Source: Scytalidium lignicola (lineage: Eukaryota; Ascomycota; Leotiomycetes). From it: a stretch of 64,000 bases of DNA. Shown here in pieces: positions 12,177-23,806 of this stretch (position 1 is its first letter; the number at the start of each line of letters is the position of its first letter). Where the stretch lies: positions 1-64,000 of the forward strand of contig NCSJ02000090.1 in the NCBI GenBank assembly GCA_002812745.2, given 5' to 3'. The translations under genes were made by a program, and so were the position numbers. The notes below the pieces were generated by a model, which saw only the letters and a program-made list of their open reading frames with translations, did not search any database and was not told the origin of the DNA.

Positions 12177-12581
12177 GAGAAATAGCAATGATGAGCACCG
12201 TATACATGTCGTATGATGATTGTTGCTGATATACTCGGTGGAATATAGAGTATAAATGGCCGAGATCGTGGGGCTGGAGAGAGCTGACGCCCAGAGTGTA
12301 GCCTTCATGTATCCCTGCGGCGGGCTACCCGGAGTAGTAAGGCATCGAAATAGAGGCTTTACGGGTAGCGAGTTTATGACATACGCGGATCACCTGCCAA
12401 TACTTCCTACTTCAGTTGGAAATGGGCTTTTGGGGGCTAGACTAATTGGCAGAGAGTTTGTACTATCCCCTCATCTTCCGCCATAGGTAATGCTTTGATT
12501 CCGGCCGCTCCGATGATCACCTTTTGACTGGGCTGCCGGTGATCGAGTATGAAGTCGCTTTTGATGGACAGGGGCTACTGC
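12177..12581. other. promoter region of the NLR-like gene
   Basis: This is the region upstream of the NLR start codon. It also contains the possible alternative start at 12308. No other gene is supported. Confidence 0.4.
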
Positions 12582-13189
12582 CTAGGGGTTTTTTAATACG
12601 ATCGAGTATTCAAGGATGCTAAGAGACCTCGTTGCAGAAACTACAAAGCTCGTCAGATGTGATCCTCTTGGAAAGACTTCATAGCAAACATACTGAAATC
12701 CAGAAGGCCAGAATAGATCGAACACCTCCTCTGGAGTGTATCCAAGGTCCCAGAGGGGAAATTCCGGGTGCGTCGTATCGAAGTTTGCGGCGATCCAGGT
12801 TCCCACGTAATTGTAAGTATTTTGCGGGTCGTATGGCTGACAGGTAACTTACGATATCTTTGAACCTGGAATTTCGAGCCAGGAGCCGAAAGTGGCCTAG
12901 AGATGTCCAATTAGGTCGTCCAAGTTGTCCTCTGGCTCGACTGAGTACTCGTGCCTATCCCATTTAATACAGTCCTATCAAAAATCTAGTCGACTTACCT
13001 CTAAAACTGAGTCTGTTTCGGCCCAAATCGGCCACTGACGGCTGGTCTTTTTGTCTCGGGGTGATCGTCAATCAGCTTGTGAATAAACTGAGAAAACGGG
13101 AGGAGGCCCCTCTGAAATTTTGACAGCCATTTCTGGGCACAATATATGAAGGTACAGTACCATATTAAGTTACCTAAGATGTCTTGCAC
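12582..13189 (-). pseudogene. decayed gene of unknown family
   Basis: Two protein-like segments on the minus strand appear to belong together. The upstream one (13189-13001) reads LIWYCTFIYCAQKWLSKF and FIHKLIDDHPETK. The downstream one (12806-12582) reads GTWIAANFDTTHPEFPLWD, GYTPEEVFDLFWPSG. Between them lies a possible GTAAGT...ATAG intron and a short exon (EYSVEPEDNLDDLIGHL) that ends in a TAG. That TAG is one C-to-T change from CAG, as RIP or decay would make. No good ATG is seen at the 5' end. I do not recognise the family. Confidence 0.4.
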
Positions 13190-13862
13190 CGTAAGATAGA
13201 TTAGAATGCCCTCTGGAAGGGTTCTCAGTGGTCGTCTCTACGTGGCTACCGCACGGGTTGCAATCGCTCTTCTATGGGGTAGATTTAAAAACTCTCCTTA
13301 GCGCCCAATGTTTTGTGTAATTCCTAGGCCTTATCAGTAAAGAATTGGGCATCCTTTAATCTCAAGACGTCATATGTATAACTTTGTTGAAGTGTACAAT
13401 ATGACATTAGGTCGGGAAAGCACTGAAATATAACTGAACGATAATAAACAGGCTGTTTGACCTGATGCATGATCAGGATAATGTAAATATGCAGGCGCAA
13501 CTACGTGTATGGTAAGGCAGAATTTTTTGAAAGCAGAAGTCTTCTTACCGCAATTCTATGCATGTTAGATTCGGACGGGTAAGGTGAGGGGAAGAAGCAT
13601 GCGTGATACCACCACCAAATCACATCTCTTCTCTACATCAGCATAAAACAGCCTTGCCGACTGCCTTATTTCAGCTTACGACTACACACTGGGTCAGGTC
13701 GAAATCTTTACAACATAATTCCCTCTGTCATATCTTATATTAACCTACCTTCTAGTTTGTAAACCGCGTCAATTGAGAGCTATTGTAATTCTTTTACACA
13801 GTTGAATCTGGTGTTAAAACACCAACTTCCGCCATAAAATCGACAGCGTGATATTCGTCATT
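13190..13862. other. intergenic, promoter side of the first beta-lactamase-like gene
   Basis: No supported gene. The last 200 bases are pyrimidine-rich and lead into the ATG at 13863. Confidence 0.4.
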
Positions 13863-15470
13863 ATGACTGCAGCATATATAGCCACTTCGGAGCAGCAACG
13901 TCTTGCAAGTTTACATGCAACCATCAAGCGTATCCTTGAAATTTCAGGAGCTCCTGGAATGAGTATAGCAGTGGTTCATCATGGTCAGACTATCCACACC
14001 GCTCACTATGGCTATCGAGACGCCGAGAAACGAATCCCACCAGACTCAGACACTCGCTACAGCATGAACTCTATGACGAAGGCAGTTGTTGCGGAAGCAG
14101 CAGGCATGTTGGATGAAGAGGGAGTTATTGATATGCACGAGCCGGTAAAGAAGACGCTACCAAATTTTTACAGTCAGAGCAAGGAAGTCGAGGAGCAAGC
14201 AAGCCTGATCGATCTTTTGTCACATCGTTCTGGAATTACTAACTTTGATACTATTTGGCTTGGAAGTTACAACTCTCTTCTTGTTGGCAGAGACCAGGTG
14301 CTCCCAATCTTTAGTACGCTAAAGCCTAAGCTGCCTTTCCGAACATCTTTTCTTTATAACAATTGGGGTTATGAAGTCACAAGAGAAGTTATGGAGAAGA
14401 AGACCGGCAAACCCCTTGGTGATATCCTGGGCGAGCGAATCTTTCAGCCATTAGGGATGACTCGGACAAGCACCAGCTGGGAATGTACAGATGACAACGT
14501 CATGAAATCGTATGGTGTTCTCCATGACCTCTCACCAGTAGATTGCGGTCGGCCTCAGATAGGCCAAGGTACAGTGATGGAGGCTGCTGGAGGTACAAAA
14601 ACCACGTTAAATGATTTGATACGTTTGTATAAAGCATTCATGAAGGCATGCATTGATCAATTCGAGCATGGCAGAGACAGTACTCTTGGATCAATTTTCA
14701 AAAATTGCCGCACTCTAATTAGCAACCATGCCAGGCTTCCAGGGCTTTCCTTTCGAGAACAAGGCTACGCCACTGGTTGGGTACGGACGCAGTTTCCGGG
14801 TCAACTTGGCAGGCTTTCTTTTAATTCCCCCGTTGGACCTTCGCCCGTTGTAGGCAAAGATTCGCCATCACGACTTGGCCTCAGCCATAACGGGTTCATG
14901 CCTGGATCAACCACATGTGTACATCTGCTCCTGGAAACAGAAACGGCTATCATAGTTTTGCAGAACTCGTACGGGGCGAATGACAGTGCAGATATAATTG
15001 GACAGCTGCTCATTGAGCATCTCTTCGATGTAAAGGCAAAGAATGACTACGTCTCGCTAGCGGAAATTTATACTCGCAATTCTCTGAATATTCCAAATTC
15101 TCTTCGACTCAAACTCGATGCAGCGAGAATTCCAGGAACTAAAAGCCGAGAACTGAGTAACTACGTTGGAAGATACTTCAATGAAATCAAAAACTACTAT
15201 ATTGAAGTTTTCCTGGAAGGAGAATCTTTGAAGTTCAGTTTGCAAGGATCGGTTCTTGATACATATGAGTTGAGACATTATCACTACGACGCATTCGAGT
15301 GGCTTCTGACATGGGACCAAATGGCTGCACGTGGTCGAGTGGTTCAGCTCTATGGTACTCAGTTTTACGTTTTATTTTTCGGAGCAGATAAGGATGATAA
15401 AATATGTTGTATCGAATGGGCATGGGATCCAAATCGTTCGGATGACCGAGAGATTTTCACGAAAGCGTAA
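13863..15470 (+). CDS. beta-lactamase-like serine hydrolase, paralogue 1
   Basis: A single-exon gene of 535 residues; the start is ATG at 13863 because the frame upstream opens only with a GTG. It belongs to the serine beta-lactamase/transpeptidase-like (class C, PF00144) family. The catalytic SxxK is SMTK at residues 70-73, the second motif YxN is YNN at 165-167, and the third motif is HNG near residue 340 (GLSHNGFMPG). A C-terminal beta-rich domain (NYVGRYFNEIKNYYIEVFL) is typical of fungal members. There is no signal peptide, so the enzyme is probably cytosolic. Family members act as esterases, amidases or hydrolases of metabolites; the substrate is not deducible. Its closest relative here is the gene at 17639. 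Confidence 0.88.
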   Translation: MTAAYIATSEQQRLASLHATIKRILEISGAPGMSIAVVHHGQTIHTAHYGYRDAEKRIPPDSDTRYSMNSMTKAVVAEAAGMLDEEGVIDMHEPVKKTLPNFYSQSKEVEEQASLIDLLSHRSGITNFDTIWLGSYNSLLVGRDQVLPIFSTLKPKLPFRTSFLYNNWGYEVTREVMEKKTGKPLGDILGERIFQPLGMTRTSTSWECTDDNVMKSYGVLHDLSPVDCGRPQIGQGTVMEAAGGTKTTLNDLIRLYKAFMKACIDQFEHGRDSTLGSIFKNCRTLISNHARLPGLSFREQGYATGWVRTQFPGQLGRLSFNSPVGPSPVVGKDSPSRLGLSHNGFMPGSTTCVHLLLETETAIIVLQNSYGANDSADIIGQLLIEHLFDVKAKNDYVSLAEIYTRNSLNIPNSLRLKLDAARIPGTKSRELSNYVGRYFNEIKNYYIEVFLEGESLKFSLQGSVLDTYELRHYHYDAFEWLLTWDQMAARGRVVQLYGTQFYVLFFGADKDDKICCIEWAWDPNRSDDREIFTKA

Positions 15471-15507
15471 TGGGAACAGGTTATGTTGGACTTACTATAA
15501 TGATGAT

Positions 15508-16456
15508 TCAAACCCTGATTAACTCCCGAAATTGGTATTCAGATGCTAACCAAGCGGATGAACCTTCTTCAGAAGTATACCACTTAGATAGTCTACGAAA
15601 CCCCTCTATATTCTCCTTCAAATGGACAAGATTGCTACTCCCAACCAGAACCGTAGAATTTTCTAGTTGAGAAACAAAGTAAAGTAGTTTCAACTCCACG
15701 CTAACATCCACCGTTTGAGCCTCATTACACAAGTTCTCGGACTGCAGTAGGTGAGCATTTTTCTTGATAACCCAGAATGCTTGATATGATATGTGATGTG
15801 AGGTACAGAATGACCGTACATCTTTATCCAGTTTGTTACCTTCATAGAAAGGATTCTGAACAACAGCTGGCTTGAGAGTTACTGCCTCATACAGCATAGC
15901 CAAGTTACCCGCATCAATGTTTGATATGCCGAGTGTTCTGACATTATGAGGGACTAGTTGCTCCATGGCTTTCCAGGCATCTAAAGTTTCTTCAAATGAG
16001 CGTAGATGACAATGCAAAACCAAACAATCAATCGGAATATTATCATCCGTGGACAAATTCTTCAGAGAAGACTGACAGGATTGATAGACCTGTGCAGTTA
16101 TGGAGGCTGTAGCATCGTAAGGCCAGAGACCTTTGCCTTGTCCACAAGGAGGTGTAAACTTTGTCTGGATCTGTGCAGATTTAAGCACCACTTATGCAAG
16201 GGAATACCTATAATTGTCTTACGTAAATATCACTCCTGTTGACAATTCCTTCAGAAATTGCTCTTCTGATACCAACGCCTACAAGATCTTCCCGATAATT
16301 TTCTGGCTGGGCTGCGGTATCAATACCACGATAGCCACAGCGCAGAGCCTCATAGGTCAAAGTCGCTGTATTCTCCCCCTTCCAGGCCGTGCCATATATG
16401 ATTCGTGGAATTTCCGGCGAGGTTTCTTTCTTAACTGCTGAGAAGAAGGATCCCAT
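15508..16456 (-). CDS. aldo/keto reductase, two exons
   Basis: Exons are 16456-16223 and 16170-15508, with a 52-base intron in phase 0 (GTAAG...CACAG). The protein has 298 residues. The catalytic tetrad is complete: Asp46 in GYRGIDTAA, Tyr54 in ENYREDLVG, Lys82 in IQTKF and His131 in LVLHCH. The substrate-side sequence LGISNI and the late VLVGSSN are also typical. It should reduce carbonyls with NADPH. It is convergent with the first beta-lactamase-like gene, with only 37 bases between the two stop codons. An alternative in-frame ATG at 16480 would add eight residues; I chose the one closest to the family's usual start. Confidence 0.88.
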
Positions 16457-16990
16457 ATTGAACTCAAGAGTGATAATCATTACACGAGGCGGAATACTGA
16501 TATGTGAGGCGATGGACCTTGTGAAGTATGGGCGAACTGACTTTATGACATCTAGCTCCTTGATTGGTTCTGTCGGTATGTGATCTGGTGAGGAGGCTTG
16601 CACTTGGGCGGTTTCATAATCCCAAAATCCGTCCGACCGTGATCAGCACCTTCGGCTTTTGAGTTATTATTTCGTGGGGTGGATCAGGCAGTTAAGAGGC
16701 AGCGCCACAGTGCTGCATACCGAAGATAGCCAGACCAATTATTTAGGACTTGTTCCATCCATCTCATACAAAGCTGTGCAAAAGCAGCAACGACAGAGTC
16801 AAGCCACCATGCAGATGATCGAGGGCGTTTGGCTCATCGAAACTACTTCATAGCCTCGGATGAGGCACTCATTCCAATCTATCTGCAATTATTCAGACTC
16901 TTATCATATTTTTGGTTGGATTGAAAAGAGTTAAAAAAACCAAGATATTGTGTTGAACACAGTTCACACGAAACACAATCAATAATCCTA
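16457..16990. other. divergent promoter region
   Basis: It lies between the reductase (leftward) and the small gene at 16991 (rightward), so it should carry promoters for both. No motif is named with confidence. Confidence 0.35.
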
Positions 16991-17263
16991 ATGTCGTCAA
17001 ATAATCAGAGTCAAAGCAGTTCCAATGACGTCCAGCCGTGGCAGAAGGTCTGGAGCGGCGACACAGATCCTACTCCAGGGCAATTTGAATCTATTGCAAG
17101 AAAGACCCAACCAGGTTCACAAAGGCCATCAGCCTCCAGCATTCCACTAGAGGCGGCACGAAAGCGTACTGAACCTGATATTAGCGCTCTTGGGGTTAAG
17201 AGCGAATATACCGTCGTTTATAACGGAGAGACACGTACAGGACCTGAACCTAAGGATAGATGA
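16991..17263 (+). CDS. 90-residue hypothetical protein
   Basis: The frame has a true ATG, 90 codons and no intron. The protein is hydrophilic and Ser/Gln/Pro-rich at the N-terminus (NNQSQSSSNDVQPWQKVWSG) and ends with YTVVYNGETRTGPEPKDR. There is no signal peptide or membrane segment and I recognise no family. It sits between the reductase and the second beta-lactamase-like gene. A chance frame is possible, but composition and start context look like a real small gene. Confidence 0.45.
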   Translation: MSSNNQSQSSSNDVQPWQKVWSGDTDPTPGQFESIARKTQPGSQRPSASSIPLEAARKRTEPDISALGVKSEYTVVYNGETRTGPEPKDR

Positions 17264-17638
17264 AGAGGTTTATGGAGACGTAACAATGGAATATCTACAA
17301 AGTATGTTTCGAGAGAAGGCAGGATAAATGGAAATCATAGATCTAGTGGATGGATATATATCAAAGATGAAATCATACTTTCAAAGTCATCTAAAGCACT
17401 ACATATGTTCATATGTAGCCTCAAAGGCTTCAAGAGAAACATTCGAAATATATTAGAACTACCTACGTCTTAATAGGTTGAGTGATAATATTGTACATAC
17501 TATGTTTTTATCAATAACGACCATGAAATACACCATTTCTGCAGAGTGAGGGCGTTTGGTGAGCCGTAATACAGCTCCTCCTACATATACTGCTTGATCC
17601 CATCCTACTCAACCAACATATCAATTTAATTCTCAAAT
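17264..17638. other. promoter region of the second beta-lactamase-like gene
   Basis: No gene seen. The 60 bases before the ATG at 17639 are C/T- and A-rich, as in a fungal 5' leader. Confidence 0.4.
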
Positions 17639-19251
17639 ATGGCCACAAAACAACAACCAAATGATGATTTAGTTAAGAAACTACAAAAGCTAGACTCATC
17701 AATTGAGGAAATCTGTCAGATAAGTGGAAATGTTGGGCTTTCGGTCGGAGTGTTGCATCAAGGAGAGGCGATTCGCACATCACATTACGGATATCGTGAT
17801 TTCGAGGCAAACTTACCACCAGACGACGACACGGTGTATTATTTTTCATCATTGACAAAAGCTATGACGTCTGCAGCTTTTGGAATACTTGTTGATGAAA
17901 GTAAGATAACCTGGGATACTCTCATTTGCGATATTCTTCCCGAGTTCAATCATCAAAATCCGATCCTCCGGAAGGAAGCTACCATCACGGATCTTCTTTC
18001 ACATCGCACCGGGCTGGCGGGAAAAACTTGTCTCTGGATTCAAGGGCAACAACATATGCTTTTGCCAAAGAAAGAGATCATTAGAACTGTCAATTACGTG
18101 GAAACACCAACNTTTTTTTTCGCAAACAGTGGAAATATAGTAACTGGGGATATGCACTGGCAGGTGAGATTATCGAAGTGCTTTCTGGGATGAAATTTGG
18201 AGAGTTCCTGCAAAGCCGCATTTTCGATCCTCTTGGAATGACTCGAACCACAGCTAGCGTTCCTGGGCCCGATAACGTTGCAGTGCCTTATATGGTCTAC
18301 GATAATGGGTCTCCATGTAAAGTGGCCGTGTCGGAAGTTGCTGGCGAGACTGTAATGGTTGCTGCGCTAGGTGTAACAACTACAACCAAGGACTTGCTTA
18401 CTTTCTACCAAGCTCTATTAGCTACCAATACTGCTGAACTGGCATCAAACGACACAAGGAAGACAGATTTTGTACTGAAGAATGTTGGAAGGACCTTTAC
18501 TCCGCATATTGCTTGTGGAAAGGCTCCTATTGAAGAAAGATCTTACGGACTTGGATGGGTCCGTACACAGCTCCCTGGCAGTCTCGGAATCATTGGTCTC
18601 AACAATATGTATCTTGGAGGGATGCCTGTCATCGGAAAATCCTCTAAAAAGGTAGTTCTTTCTCACAGTGGAAGTCTCTCAGGGTACCTCGCCGCTGTGA
18701 TTATGGTTCCAGACACACAGACAGCTATAATCGTTATGGGAAATTCGTTACCGTTTGCAGATCCACCGGATTTAATTTGTCAAATGATTCTTGAAGCAAT
18801 CTTAGATGAACCTGATCCCGTTGATTTTGTTCAGCTCACACAGGCATCTCGAGATGGTCATATTGCCTCTTACTACAAGATAGCAGAGGAACTGCAGGCA
18901 GGGCTCGGTGTTCCATCTAAACGGTCACCTGACAACTACGTCGGACGATACTGGAATTCCGTGGGAAATTTCGTGATTGATGTGTCCCTGCATGGATCCA
19001 ATCTACGTGTGACAATGCAAGATCGCGACGATGTTGGGTATTATATTGAGTCATACGAAGGAGAGACCTTCTGGTGGGGTCCACCAAATCGGCAGATTGA
19101 AGAGTGTGATATGGCAATGTTTCCGAGAACTTATGCTGGATGGCATAAATTCAAATTCTTGACTGATGATGATGGGAATGTTAATAGTTTGATGTGGGCA
19201 CATGATCCTGGGGTATCTGGAGGAGAGACATTTTTCAAGCGCCCAGCATAG
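17639..19251 (+). CDS. beta-lactamase-like serine hydrolase, paralogue 2 (apparent frameshift at a homopolymer)
   Basis: The reading frame starts with ATG at 17639 and ends at 19251, but it shifts at the N-T8 run at 18112-18120. Up to there the protein includes the SxxK motif SLTK at residues 71-74 and LLSHRTGL. After the run a second frame continues without loss: the YxN motif appears as YSN in WKYSNWGYALAGEI, followed by FGEFLQSRIFDPLGMTRT, the LSHSGSLSGY third motif and a NYVGRYWN C-terminal domain. The aligned paralogue at 13863 has no gap here. The break coincides with an undetermined base in a homopolymer, so a base-calling error is the likeliest cause and the gene is probably intact. 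It is the same family, strand and length class as paralogue 1. Confidence 0.8.
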
Positions 19252-19912
19252 TCTACATCTTAAAATATCACTTTATGCAACTGCAGTGGAAATATTATTA
19301 ATATGGTGAAAGACCTGGATCATTTACCTACCTATAATCATTATTTAAATTGGCTTTCAAATACTAATTAGATGTTTCTGTGACTAACGTTGAATTTGAT
19401 ATTGAAAACGGTTTTCTGTAAATGTACATTTATTGGGTGGTTGTCAGTGCTTTTATTCCTTCCATGTTTCGTTAAAGATTGTAGTGTTATGCTATATGTA
19501 ACGTTTAGTTATTCAGAGAACTGCACCTTCATATTTGAAATAAGTCATTAAGAACCCTTATTTTTAGGTTACTCGTGGCTCTCGGGCCGAACCGCGCCTT
19601 CTTTGAAGACAGAATTTCACGAAGGTAACAAGGTTCAAAAAATTTAAATNAAAAAAAGAATAATCCAGTGGATCTGTTTATTTTTTAGAATGAGCACTGT
19701 ATAACGGAGAGGAAATAAATCCATCCAACATTCTGCCAGTCCGAGAAGCTATAAACAATTGATGGGAAATATGTACATTGAAAATATTGTATCTACAAAA
19801 GATAGCGCTATATGTGCATTTATAAAGATATATTATCATATAGATTGATTGTTGTCTTTCCGTTTCACTGCCATTTAACATTGGCCGTCGACGTTGCAGA
19901 AGTTCCTATACA
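19252..19912. other. intergenic between convergent genes
   Basis: AT-rich sequence with an N beside an A7 run near 19650. It should contain the 3' ends of the second beta-lactamase-like gene and the secreted-protein gene. No gene seen. Confidence 0.4.
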
Positions 19913-20445
19913 TTAATAGTCAATATCAATCTTGCGATAAGCAAGAAAACGGATAGATTGGATCGCATACCATGAGATACCAACAACACTATAGGCCGCA
20001 TTGTTGGTCAATGATTCCCAAGCAGCCACAGAGAGGTCGAGATGGTTCTCATCACAGCCCACGCAGGTGTCTTCTACTGTGACGACAACAACGTTTCCTC
20101 TTCCTCCAATAGAATTATCCGTTGTTGGTCCGGTATTCGTAAGTTGAATCTTTCGACCACAGTATGGGCTTGGGGATTCGCTCTGCATCCAGAAGTCGCT
20201 GATAGCGACTGTTAAGGATGAATCAGGGCTGTCGATACCGCAAGAGCCTAAGGCCCCAGTTGGGTTAGGGTTCACGGTGGCCTCACCATCGTGACTATGG
20301 AATGGGGTTTCAGCATAATTAAGTGCATTAAAAAAATAAATGGTAAATGTACTTACGTTATACGTCTCTCTAGTTCGGCTGTTGGGAGGGAGTTTGTGAA
20401 GCCAGCAATGGCCATGAGAGCAAGAACGGAGACTTTGGCAAACAT
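19913..20445 (-). CDS. small secreted double-psi beta-barrel (expansin/RlpA-like) protein, two exons
   Basis: Exons are 20445-20357 and 20294-19913, with a 62-base intron (GTAAGT...CATAG); the product has 156 residues. The first exon encodes a clear signal peptide, MFAKVSVLALMAIAGFTNS, followed by a short propeptide ending in ERR. The mature part starts HDGEATVNPNPTGALGSCG and contains CGRKIQLTNTG, VVVTVEDTCVGC, DLSVAAWESLT and GISWYAI. This is the order expected for the double-psi beta-barrel of RlpA-like and expansin-like proteins. Fungi secrete many such proteins and some are expressed on plant hosts, but the function here is unknown. The four visible mature cysteines could form disulfides. 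Confidence 0.82.
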
Positions 20446-23400
20446 TTTGAAGCTATTGAAAGAGATTTGATGGTCAAATCTAAGAGGATTGTTATGATGT
20501 TTGTTCCCAGAGTCTTGCTACTAAAGATATTTGATATTGAAGCTGCTTGAAGATTGGTAGCTCTACTATCTCAAAATCGGAATGAAACTGGAGGAAAAGA
20601 CGGCATATAAATATTTATCTCACGATGAAAGATGGGTACAGTTACTGAAATACAGGGATTCACCCATGCACATATTCAGAAGTGACCCTACGCCATTCGG
20701 TTTTTTAAATGTTCACCCCATTTGAACCCAGACTCTAGTTGAGCTGCTACTGTACTTGTGTATGCAAGAGTCTAGATCTATTGTTTAAGGCAAGTAAGAG
20801 CTACAGCGATGTAATAGTGGGCCAATAATATATCAATCTGTAACACAGGGTCTCCGTGTATAGTTTTACAGTTGTAGTGCATATATTAACCGCCATTTGA
20901 ACAGCAAGGAAATTTTTATACTTCTCTAACAAACATTTACTCAATTTGTTTCTATATGCCTGAAGGACCTCACGATCACGACACTCAAAGTTACCCTAGC
21001 GTGACAAGCCCCAGTGCCAGATTCGAAACGGCACTCTAGAACGGCAGGCATTATCCGCGTCCGGAGATGAGAGCATAGTGGCAAATGCATGCCTAATGTG
21101 TCAGATGTGCTGGGGTTAGAGTAGATGGAGAAAAGGGCTGTTCTTGAATAACACCACTTGTAACGTTATCTTTTTCGTTAGAAAACATCTACGACGTTGG
21201 TTGTCGTATACGCGATATCTGCTGGATATGAAACACGGCAACGTAGTACTGGAGTGAGAGGTTGATTCTATTTCTCCACGACACCCGTCAAATTCAGGGG
21301 CGGAGATATTTCCGGCCTAGCGCAATTCGGTGTCTCCGGGCGGTCGGGCCGCTGCGCGCCCAATGACGTCCGAGAAGGCCAACAAGCCCTGAATATCGGC
21401 GAGTACTTCAGTATGGATGTACACAAACGCTTAAGTTCATCTCAAGATGGCCGGCGTTAGTCTTAGGTTTATTAGTATTCTCTAGCTAAATTAATTACTA
21501 GTAATCATATCTCCTTGTGTTAACGCCACAATTTCCTAAACCATGCCCTCAGCTCTTGGACTGCGGGTTTCAAATGGTCTACTTGCGTGTAATAGTACGT
21601 AACGCTGAACTCCACCCATGAATATATGATNAAAAAGTGATAGGCGTGAATATATAACTATTATTGACAGTGAGCTTTAGCTAATGAGTGATAATCAACT
21701 CTTTTAGATGCGTTGGGGGAAAGACGATGAAAATAGGAGCAATGGATCATAATTTGATATTATATGAATGGGGCTTGTCTAATTCTGCTTCTCAATCAAT
21801 GAGACTAATTAAAGTTGCTAACAATTAGTAATTAGGGTATTGTACTCCGTAGATCGCAGTCTGTTAAAAAATGATCTCTAGATTTTTAGACATCTAATTT
21901 TAAAGCGTTCCTACACCGGATCCACTTTGAACAAGAAAGGCCGAATTCCGAATTGGAAACCAGAAGTTTCCACCTATGCGCGTAAATACGGTAGAAGGTT
22001 GCTGACTGCATGTTCCACGTGCAGTTCGTATTCTGCAGATCTAAAAACGACAATGCATCAATACCACAAAACTCAACACACGCAGCCGACCTTTGCTACT
22101 GTATTTACTACCCAAACTTTCTAACATCTGGATGCCCCCACCATCAACGTTACAACCCAAAATGCTTGACTCCGCCATGTCTGCCTCCATTGTTGCGGGA
22201 TAATATAATCTCTCCGTGACCATGCAAGGTTATAAAATAAGCAGCATGGCTTGACTTTGTCGTAGTTGTAGCCTCTCACCCGAGTCAGGGGCCTCCACGT
22301 GTGTGAGGGCAACCAGATCAGTAGGGCTTTCTTGGCTGGATGCTTCCTTAACAGATTTGATCAGCCAGAGCTACCGTAGAAATTCAAATGCCGTATAGAT
22401 GGTTTGAACTAACTGGGTAAGGACAAATCTAACGCCATGTAGTTTGCTTACTGAATGATCTGCTTCCCAGTGCTGAAAATTCGTATTGTACAGCGTTACA
22501 TAGATTAAACCGGTTATATTTGAGTTTTTACGGTATCTGTCTAGTGTCATTTAAGAAAACTTTGTATATAACGTAGACTATCGGAGTAGCCGTCTTCAAA
22601 TGCCATGAAATGATGATGATGATGATGATATTTATTTACGACTACTAAAGATATGATTGTCCTCCTCCTGAAGAGCATGAAGTCGTGGTGAGCTATGGAT
22701 TTTTATATACATTTTAATATTGCAAAAGTCAAAACCCTTATAAGGAAAACCTTTGTAATTAGAAATAACCCCAGAAAGCATTTTGTGCAATTGCTGGTTT
22801 TGTAACTATGTTCTCCTACAGCTGGATAAAGTGAATACCAGGAATTGTATACTATTCGTTAAGAGGTATTTAAAACCTTTAAAGTTAAATCTCAAGTGGC
22901 TTAACATGAGTTAAAAGCTTTTTAGACAGATTTAACAGTAGCATTTTAAACTCTTTTCTTCGGTGTTGTGTGCGCAAAAAGAGAAAACCTTATAATTCAA
23001 AATTTCTCTAAGCTTTTTTTCTCTTTCCTTCTTCTTTTCGTTCTCATTTTCCTTCTTGTAATCCTTCTCTTGTAAACTAGATATAAAGTCATTTCCTTAT
23101 TTGTTAATAATTCCTTTTACTTCTTCTAAAACGTGTGTCACGCCTTTAATCTTCTTTGTAAGGTTTGCTAACCTAGGTATAAATAGTATCGTAAGTATAA
23201 GTAGTAGAAGTTTAGCTCAAGTAAAAGCAAGTTATGTCATAATAAAGTAATATACTATGATCAAGTTGATTTAGGTTTATAGCTCAGATTGTGATTGTGG
23301 TTATAATAAGTAAAGGAAGAAAAGGCTACAATAGCCAGAATCGAAATTGCAAAGAATTTTTTACGCGTTTCGTTGACTCAATCTTAGCTTTACAGACAAA

Positions 23401-23806
23401 GCTATAAGTTCGTAGCCCTCACCACGTACAAGTGCTAAGTCTTGAAGGCTATGCCATGAAATGTGGGAGGCAGAGAATAGATGCTTATTGTATGAGCTCC
23501 TTTCTTTCTTTCGACTATTTACGACTACAATGACTCGTTATCTACCTCTTTTCTCTTTTACATGTTGCATTCGGCCTCATTAATCAGTGAATGCCAATGA
23601 AGGTTAGATGTAAGGAGTTTGAAGACAAATTAATTCTAATATTAGACAAGAATGTTGCCTTACTTTTAACTTTCTACCTGTTAAAATAATTAACACGAGT
23701 TTAAACGAGAGAAGTCCCTTGCTGATTGATTGATTGCCAGATTCTCTGTAATTTGCTGAAAGGCCAAACCTATGTATATCCAACAAGTTATTTCTTCAGG
23801 TTACGG
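20446..23806. other. 3.4-kb gene-poor intergenic region
   Basis: The 5' region of the secreted-protein gene is followed by sequence with only short, overlapping frames without motifs. A (TGA)n microsatellite lies at about 22611-22630. A patch near 21290-21420 is more GC-rich than its surroundings but carries no recognisable domain. From about 22,600 on, the sequence becomes more AT-rich. Confidence 0.45.
22611..22631. repeat. TGA/ATG microsatellite
   Basis: About seven tandem TGA units. Confidence 0.8.
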
